From: Sphagnum compactum | Lineage: Eukaryota > Bryophyta > Sphagnopsida > Sphagnales | NCBI GenBank assembly: GCA_965153455.1 | Contig: OZ234495.1 | Span: forward strand, 2,170,001 to 2,234,000 | Reading direction: 5' to 3' | DNA: 64,000 nucleotides | In this document: in pieces, positions 57,860 through 64,000 of the stretch | Layout of the letters: each line of letters starts with the position of its first letter | Numbering within the stretch: position 1 is the stretch's first letter | Notes under the pieces: generated by a model | What the model was told of the DNA's origin: nothing | Seen by the model: the letters and a program-made list of their open reading frames with translations, nothing else | Databases searched by the model: none | Position numbers and translations under genes: made by a program

Positions 57860-58256
57860 ATATTTATTTAACATGCATGAAGACTATGTTAAGATCGTAT
57901 CCAGTCAAAATTATATCAAAATTAAACTATTCATAATTATTATTAAACATGCATGAAGAGCATTTACAAATCGTGTCAATTAATACTGTTCATAATTATC
58001 GTTGAACATGCATGGAGTCCATGTCTAAATCACGTCGTAGTCAAAATTGTATTGTTGAAGCAATGATTGATTTGTTGTAAATATTTCAAAAATTCGCTGA
58101 AGTTTTGACGCTTATCTAACATGCATGGAGACCATGTCTGGATCATTGAGTTATTGAAACTTTTTTATTAATATATGCATAAATAAATGAATATTATGCA
58201 CATACGAAAAATAAAAGTTTCTGATGATCCAGACATAGACTCCATGCAATGTTAGA
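57860..58256. repeat. AACATGCATGGAG repeat cluster with inverted copy
   Basis: Four direct copies of AACATGCATG(A/G)AG..(C/T)ATGT begin at about 57869, 57946, 58006 and 58118. One inverted copy (GATCCAGACATAGACTCCAT) lies at 58225-58244. The second and third copies share upstream TTCATAATTAT too (period about 60). The surroundings are AT-rich. The inverted copy makes a hairpin or MITE-like origin possible. Confidence 0.7.
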
Positions 58257-58831
58257 CCAAGGATCAAATTTTGAAAAAATTTAAAACAAATCTTGAAAAA
58301 AAAAAAAATTCATTCTTGACTCACACAAAAATTGGAAGTGACAAAACTAGTCCCCAAATTAAATTGCTAACCTGACTATAACACCTCCCAACATCTCCTA
58401 TCGAGAAACGGACTCTTGTAGACATTGATAGAGAACAAATTTTGATAAGTTGGGATAGCTGATCACAAACCCCAATTCCCGAACCTTCCATATGATATCC
58501 AAACGAACTCTATCTCGTACACCAATTTGAGCATAGTGAACCGGCCTATACACATGCCTACAGCAGGAGGAGAAGCTCTCCAGAAAAAGCTCTAGTATCT
58601 AATCGAGCGGCAGCTCTACTACGGGCTATACTCGGATCGCGAAAACTATGACTCTCATCAACACAACCAAAATTGCAAGCTCTGTGAACGATCCTCTAGG
58701 GACATGGCAAGTCGCACGAAATTGCTACAGCTTAAGCAATGTTACCAAGCAGGGACGTATGAACAACAATTTGCTGGCAGCCGCTCTCGCTCCCCTGCCG
58801 TGCAATTCACTGACTCGTTACGCTTGGTCGA

Positions 58832-59013
58832 TTGCAGGGGACGGAGAGAAAGCCATGTTTCTGAAGACTACAAACCAGCCAGCAAAAAATCAAGGACGAT
58901 ATGCCGCCAGTGATGCAGCTAGCGCGAGAAAAGAGAAGAGAGGGAGGAGGTGAACACTGAATGGGATGTGAGCGGTAGGAGCGAATATATGCGTGCTCCG
59001 GAAAATGCACGTG
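58832..59013 (-). promoter_or_regulatory. Promoter-like region with G-box and TATA, short first exon
   Basis: Reading leftwards there is a G-box GCACGTGGC (CACGTG at 59008-59013), then a TATA-like CATATATTC (58984-58990), then a C/T-rich stretch (about 58920-58955) resembling a plant Y-patch/5' UTR. An ATG at about 58858 opens only MAFSPSPAIDQA before TAA. GC|GTAACG there could be a 5' splice site, making this a short first exon. The order and orientation match a plant core promoter for the minus-strand exon-like islands below it. Confidence 0.4.
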
Positions 59014-59544
59014 GCAGGAAGGGCGGGCCACCCAAAGGCCTCTGACACCCTCTGTTGGCCAACATTACGCGCAAACTGCCGAATATGGTAACTCCAACCG
59101 TACCCTAACCACGCTCAGCCTTGTCCTTAAGCCCTTAAATGGAAAGCCCTCAACCTAACCGTACCCACTAAAGATAAATGCTTTGTCCATTTGATGTAAA
59201 ACCTGCACAATTTTATTGCAAGACAACTGTCCAATAAGGGAAGAAATGGAAAGGTTTGTCCACTTCTTGGCGTTGCTGTTTTGGGGATAAGACCCAAACT
59301 AGACATAAAGAACTCTTTCCCAAAGCAGGAGGTGGTAAACACTTCCCTACAACTTTCCCAGCTACTTTTTCCCAGGTGCGTGCAATTCTTCTTTTTAAAG
59401 TACGTACCTTCCCAGTCTGGAAGTAATGAACTCTCTTTCATTATTATGTGATCCTTACAAATGGATCACAACAAATTTGAAGTTTGTTGGGCTTCCATTT
59501 TGGGTATTTTTGTGCATCGAGGTGAGAGGTACATTGAGGCAAAC
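59014..59544. other. Intergenic DNA upstream of the promoter-like site
   Basis: The minus-strand frame at 59127-59441 (104 codons) has no recognised domain. No repeats were paired. Confidence 0.4.
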
Positions 59545-59865
59545 CAGTGTTGTACTGGTATATGGGGTGCAACCTGGCTATATTGAGTAGTGTAAAAGAA
59601 CATATCAGTCTGGTATGACCTGAAGCAATACCAGTCTTATACCAGTACCGGTCTTGTATGAAACCTGAGATATACCACGTTCATACCTGCCATATACCAG
59701 GCAAAAATTAGCCTTGGACCTAATACCAGTTTCTGACTGGTATGAAAGTTTTTAAAATGTGCCTGATACCAGTACCTGCCAGGTATGAAAAAAGAAAGAA
59801 AAAAGAACCCTGATACCAGGACCAGTAGTCTAGTATATTCAAAAGTTGATACCAGTACAACACTG
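59545..59865. mobile_element. hAT-type MITE, complete copy (same family as 6457)
   Basis: 321 bp with the perfect 17-bp inverted termini CAGTGTTGTACTGGTAT / ATACCAGTACAACACTG. The flanking 8-mers AGGCAAAC and GTGCCAAC agree at only 5 of 8 positions. The interior has many ACCAGT/ACTGGT words giving strong self-complementarity. Non-coding. It ends 8 bp before another CAGTG-ended element. Confidence 0.8.
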
Positions 59866-59873
59866 GTGCCAAC

Positions 59874-61057
59874 CAGTGTTTTCTTTAGGAATTTTTATTT
59901 GTAGCCAAACTGGTGATCATTCACATGAAGATGAAGAGAAAGTGCTGATCATCCTTAGGAAAATTAGCCTAATCTGGCAATAAATCAGAAATAAAGTATA
60001 AATCTTTAATCAGCTTCTATATTTTTGGCTACACAATGAAAACCAAATATAGGAACCTGGCAAGTTTTATTCTTTTCTTCCTCACTTCTGATGACTGAAA
60101 ACCTCCAAACTCACTTCTTTTTTTAAATTTTCATTTAAATTTTTTCATTATGGCGAAAAAAAAAATGGTGCTAACTTGCTAAATAGATATGGCTCCTTGT
60201 TCTTGGCGTTGATGAATTGTTTGATTGTTATCAGCCCACCATCAGAAGCCTCTGATTTGCAATGTATCTCCCTTGTACAAATAAGATGACCACAATTACC
60301 GGAATATCTGCAAACTGGCACTGGGCGCCTGTTTTGCCCAAACTGGGGACGAAATCAAGGGTCAGTATGAAGACTGTACAACAGGGAGAAAACAGGGGAC
60401 CAAACGGGTTTTCATGCCTCAATTTGAATCGCATGGGAGTTTCACCTCAGTTTTTTATTTGCCTTCTCTGCGCCTTCACTTCTGCTTAAATTCTTTATTA
60501 TGTCAAGTTTTGTCAAAATAAAATGCTGCAAATCTAGTGAACTGATACCCAGTTGCATTAAACAGTACCAATTTTCACTCGCTACAGCTACAGTCAAATT
60601 GAGGATGAAACAGGAATTACATGGTCAAACTAGGGCCCAAAGACAGGGTGACTTTAAGGATAACTCTATTATCTCTCTAAAAAAGAGGATGCATCTTATG
60701 CCTACTTATAGGCGTAACATCCCTCCCACACAAAAGGAGTAGGTTGTGAGAACACTAGGCTCCTATGCCTTGCTGGTGAAATTTTGCCCGAAAGTGAAAT
60801 TAAAAATAAAAAAATTGAAATTGACTTGTGACTTTTCAATTGCCAAAAGTGAGGGGAAAAAAAAGTAAAAATCACCCGATTTTTTATATTTGGTTACTCA
60901 TTGTGTAGCCAAAAACATAGATGGTCGATTAAAGAATTTCATATTTTGTATAAAGTCAGATTTGGCAAATATTCTTTAGAATGATCACAGCTTTTTTGAC
61001 GTCTACCTATGCATGATTGCCACTCTGGCTACAAAAAAAATTCTTAAAAAAGCACTG
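59874..61057. mobile_element. Foldback-like element with ~185-bp inverted ends
   Basis: The left arm (59874 to about 60060) and right arm (about 60870-61057) are inverted copies. Both run in order through CAGTG.TTT.., AATTTTT.TTTGTAGCCA, TGATCAT, a TCTGGCAA/TTTGGCAA-type segment, TTGGCTACACAATGA and AACCAAATATA. Identity is roughly three-quarters by eye. CAGTG ends suggest hAT affinity, but no matching 8-bp duplication is seen (GTGCCAAC versus CTCATGAT). About 800 bp of non-coding or unassigned DNA separates the arms. Confidence 0.7.
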
Positions 61058-62649
61058 CTCATGATGTACATTGTTCAGGTTATCATGACATTTGCCTCAT
61101 GCTTTAGGATGGGTAAAGCTGATGGTTGAGGGACATTCCCAAAATGTGGGGCCCTTGGCTTTATCCTACACTTGAGTGGTTAAAACCTGTTGCCCTAATG
61201 GAGAAACCAAATCGCTTACATCTAGTAGATCCCACTTGCCAATGGTAGCGTGGATAAGTGAAGAGGAAGGGGAAGAACCTGGCCTAGTTTTGTGGTAGAA
61301 TACTTAAACTAGGAAGTTGGTCGTTGTTTGATTTTTTTCTTTGGTGGTTTTCTTCCATGCAATGAGACGGGGCCCAAGAATGTATCGATGTGGCTACTGT
61401 ATTCAGAAGTCTGTATGCATCACAAATATGAGAAAGTAGGGGGCAACTTATAGCTATTCCTCTAAACTCGCCGCATACATTATGTAGCTTCATGGTACCA
61501 TGATCATTCACTTTACCTTAAGAGTAGCATGTCCTCACTCATTTACTCATTCCTATGGATAACTTTTATGACATGTCAAAACAGCTAAGTCGCACACTTG
61601 ACTTGGCGTGTCAATGAAAGCCACCCAGAGGCATCTCATGAAGCCCCGCATCTCCTAAGGTCTCATCACAATTGAAGCTTGAAAGACAAGAAATTTTAGA
61701 ATATGTTGTTGAACTTGCTTCCAAGACTGGGGAACCCCCTCCCACCTTCCCCACTTAGCTAGGTTTTAGATTTGAAAAGAATATTTGATTTGAAAGGAAT
61801 ATTTAGTTCTCATTCTGACTAAGTTTTCAGATTTGATGGAATCTCTCTGGCAGTTCTGGATAGGGTTCTTCCACTTCCTAAACCTCTTGTTCTGCTGTTT
61901 TTCAGAATAATTTCAAACCCGAACCTGTTCAAATCACAAGTCCAGTTGCCCCTGCATTATACAGAATCTAACATGGGAAGTGATGTTGTACCACTGTTAT
62001 ATGACCAATAAAAATGGCAACATTTTTATTAAAATTAAAACAAAAAATATTGGCTATCTTTTCAATTGAGTATCAATGGATTGCTTACAGAACTGAAACC
62101 TCTGTAAATGACTACAAGAATCAATCACACTGTTCAGTTTCCAGTTCTAAGGGAAGGCTGGTATCATGATCTGGTTGAGGATTCATTTTTAGCAGGAGGT
62201 TCAACCTGTAGGTAGCCTGGTTACCTAGAATTGGACTGAGAACCAGCCAAAGCAGAAAACTGCCGAACACTGGTTCAAACAGCTCATCAAAGTAGTTGTA
62301 AACAATTTGAGTACACAAGTCTCATGCGGCTACTCCATAATATCCAAAATAATTTGCCATGCATTAGAACAAGAATGAATCTTACTATGTCTCTCTTGTA
62401 TTAAGCGTTGTACTGGATTGGAACCGATCTCAACCACTAGAAAATCAAAGTGAAATTGGTAACGCAACTGGGATGGTAGACATCACATGGATCCATGTAC
62501 TGGGAAAAGTTCATACCTTCCAATTCAGCAGGTTTTCAAGTTGTCTTGAGTGCTATAATTGGCTATCAATGCCGATTTTGATATTTCCTGCCTACCTATG
62601 CTAGGTAAGGACCAACTTGTGACTAGTTTATGACCTACCTGTGGACCCT
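61058..62649. other. Intergenic DNA, no gene recognised
   Basis: Short frames at 61284-61511 and 62121-62318 (minus) have no recognisable domain. No terminal repeats were paired. Confidence 0.45.
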
Positions 62650-62950
62650 TTACATTAGGGGACACACCTTATTCACCAATATTACCCTAGGGATGTTCTT
62701 AAGGGGTGCATTTTCTAGTACATAAAGCACCGGTAGCAAATTTCTACTGTACCTGGAGGGCATGTTATCTAGAGGCATTTTTCCTCTACAAAAGGGCAGG
62801 TGGCTGTTTTGTTCTCCAAAATGCCTCATGCATTTTCTTTTCTTTTTTTTTCTTTTCTTTCCAATGACACCCACCAGGTATCATGAGAAAAATTGAAAGA
62901 AATTATGCTGGTGCTTTACATCAGATAACACCCTGCTCCTAAGGCGCTAC
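62650..62950 (-). repeat. Dispersed repeat family, copy 2
   Basis: On the minus strand this shares an ordered series of words with 4686-5022 (GCCCTTTTGT.GAGGAAA, TGCCCTCCA, GAAATTT). The copy has a poly-purine AAAAGAAAAAAAAAG insertion. The open frame of 74 codons is not called as a gene because the other copy has a different, incompatible frame. Confidence 0.45.
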
Positions 62951-63603
62951 CTACTCATAAAGGCAAATTGGACTGTCTTCCAGTTGTGATACCAAACCGA
63001 TGGCTGTTTGCAGAACAAGCAAGCAAACCCCACATATATCCTTAAAGTATATTCATCTCATCTTCAAATAACAAGTTTCTTTAAATTATTGATATCACCA
63101 ATCTGGGTAGAAGATTGCAAAGAAAATGGCTGAGGTGCTAATGTCATGGGGTCCAACACAATCCCAGCATTATCCCAAGCTAGCAAAACTAAATGTGAAT
63201 TCCCAAGTGAACTAATCTGGTAATGCATACGACACAAATTATTTCCAGATGTGGGGACACAAATTGAAATGAGCCCGGTGCCACAACATGTCACAGAAGT
63301 CAAATCTCAGCAATAGCAACACACAATTTGAAAGGTATGGAATTGTGCGGAAGAAGTATCAGGGCCTAGTGTGAGTCTCGTTTGTGAACCTCACTCAAGC
63401 CAAAAGGATAGAAGAGGCTGTCTGGAATCATGGGGGCCCAATAAGTAAAAGCCAAAAGGAATAATTTTTTCAATGTCTGCATCTTACCTTAGACTCAGAG
63501 ACCATTGTCAATGGTGGAGAATATGACTCGTTCAACTGTCTTCCATCGAGGCTGCTGTAACAACCAACACGTGTCATATGCAACAAACCGACTTCATTTT
63601 GAT
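62951..63603. other. Intergenic DNA, no gene recognised
   Basis: One 79-codon minus-strand frame (63064-63303) without recognisable features; nothing else seen. Confidence 0.4.
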
Positions 63604-63690
63604 CAGTGTTGTATTAGTATATAGGGAGCAACCTGAGTATATAGTATTGATATGTATACTGTATGGAAGAACGTACCTGCTACCACAAGA
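63604..63690. mobile_element. hAT-type MITE, left-end fragment
   Basis: CAGTGTTGTATTAGTATATA followed by GGGAGCAACCTGAGTATATAG aligns to the termini of the copies at 6457 and 59545. No right terminus is found before the window ends. This fragment preserves the sequence around the Helitron target site in the 6457 copy. Confidence 0.7.
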
Positions 63691-64000
63691 ATGTTTTTTG
63701 AATGCCTCTGTTACATTACTTAAAGTAACTATAAATGCCATTTAAAATATCAATAAATGCACAAATCCTCCGTATGATCTTAGAGCATTTGTAGTTGTTC
63801 TTAGTATGTTACCCTGCAAAAATATTTCTCACATGCAAGTTTAGTTATTCATTTTTTTTCCAACCCCACCCATAAAATTAAGAGGGGGACTGAAAATAGG
63901 TGAGAGACTTTTAATAACCAAAAACCTGGACCAACATTATCATGTGTCAATTAAAAAAAAGGCACACCAGTCACATCATATTTGTTACACTCTTCTCTAA
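63691..64000. other. AT-rich intergenic DNA
   Basis: No gene, terminal repeat or other structure seen; may contain internal sequence of the MITE fragment to its left. Confidence 0.4.

Noticed and set aside
59866-61065. 8-bp target duplication for the foldback-like element
   Set aside because: The flanking octamers GTGCCAAC and CTCATGAT do not match, so no TSD is claimed.

Overview
This window looks like repeat-dominated nuclear DNA of a land plant, most likely a seed plant with a large genome. The evidence is a Ty1/copia retrotransposon primed by initiator-Met tRNA, a Ty3/gypsy element of Athila/Tat type, CACTA, hAT and Helitron-like DNA transposons, a tRNA-derived SINE-like head and a plant-type (CCCTAAA)3 tract. 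The low gene density and strongly decayed element coding regions would suit a gymnosperm, but that is inference only. I saw no rRNA gene, functional tRNA gene, CRISPR array or bacterial-type operon, and no intact conserved single-copy gene.

Layout. 1-7.7 kb: two related Helitron-like elements in opposite orientation (1353-2141, 6752-7719). Each carries 53-bp GC-rich tandem repeats, and the second is nested in a hAT-type MITE (6457-7737). 10.2-16.8 kb: remains of an intron-containing plus-strand gene of unknown function, probably transposon-associated, split by a 941-bp solo LTR (13029-13969, TSD TATAT). A CACTA terminus closes this block at 17976. 17977-31.6 kb: a decayed Athila/Tat-like gypsy element (gag, protease, RT, RNase H, integrase, then a long 3' extra ORF). 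It is interrupted by a 2651-bp TG...CA insertion (20780-23430, TSD GTGTA) carrying an unrelated GC-rich 137-codon ORF, and by a non-autonomous CACTA element (28669-30639).

34.3-41.8 kb: a truncated copia LTR and then a complete but dead copia element on the minus strand (35704-41788, TSD AATTG, two 294-bp LTRs about 96% identical). 43.9-45.1 kb: a hAT MITE with 8-bp TSD that appears to have been tandemly duplicated with its flank. 47.2-48.7 and 51.5-53.3 kb: two stretches of decayed minus-strand coding DNA that I cannot assign. 54.7-59.1 kb: a SINE-like head, then the most gene-like, higher-GC part of the window, with a G-box/TATA promoter-like site reading leftwards. 59.5-61.1 kb: two abutting hAT-like inverted-repeat elements. 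The rest is AT-rich intergenic DNA with old repeat copies.

How it works together: almost everything readable belongs to mobile elements, and the nesting gives a relative history. The gypsy element came first and was later hit by the CACTA elements and the 2651-bp LTR-type insertion. The hAT MITE preceded the Helitron. The relic gene preceded the 941-bp solo LTR. The copia element is comparatively recent by LTR divergence. No element here appears able to move by itself.
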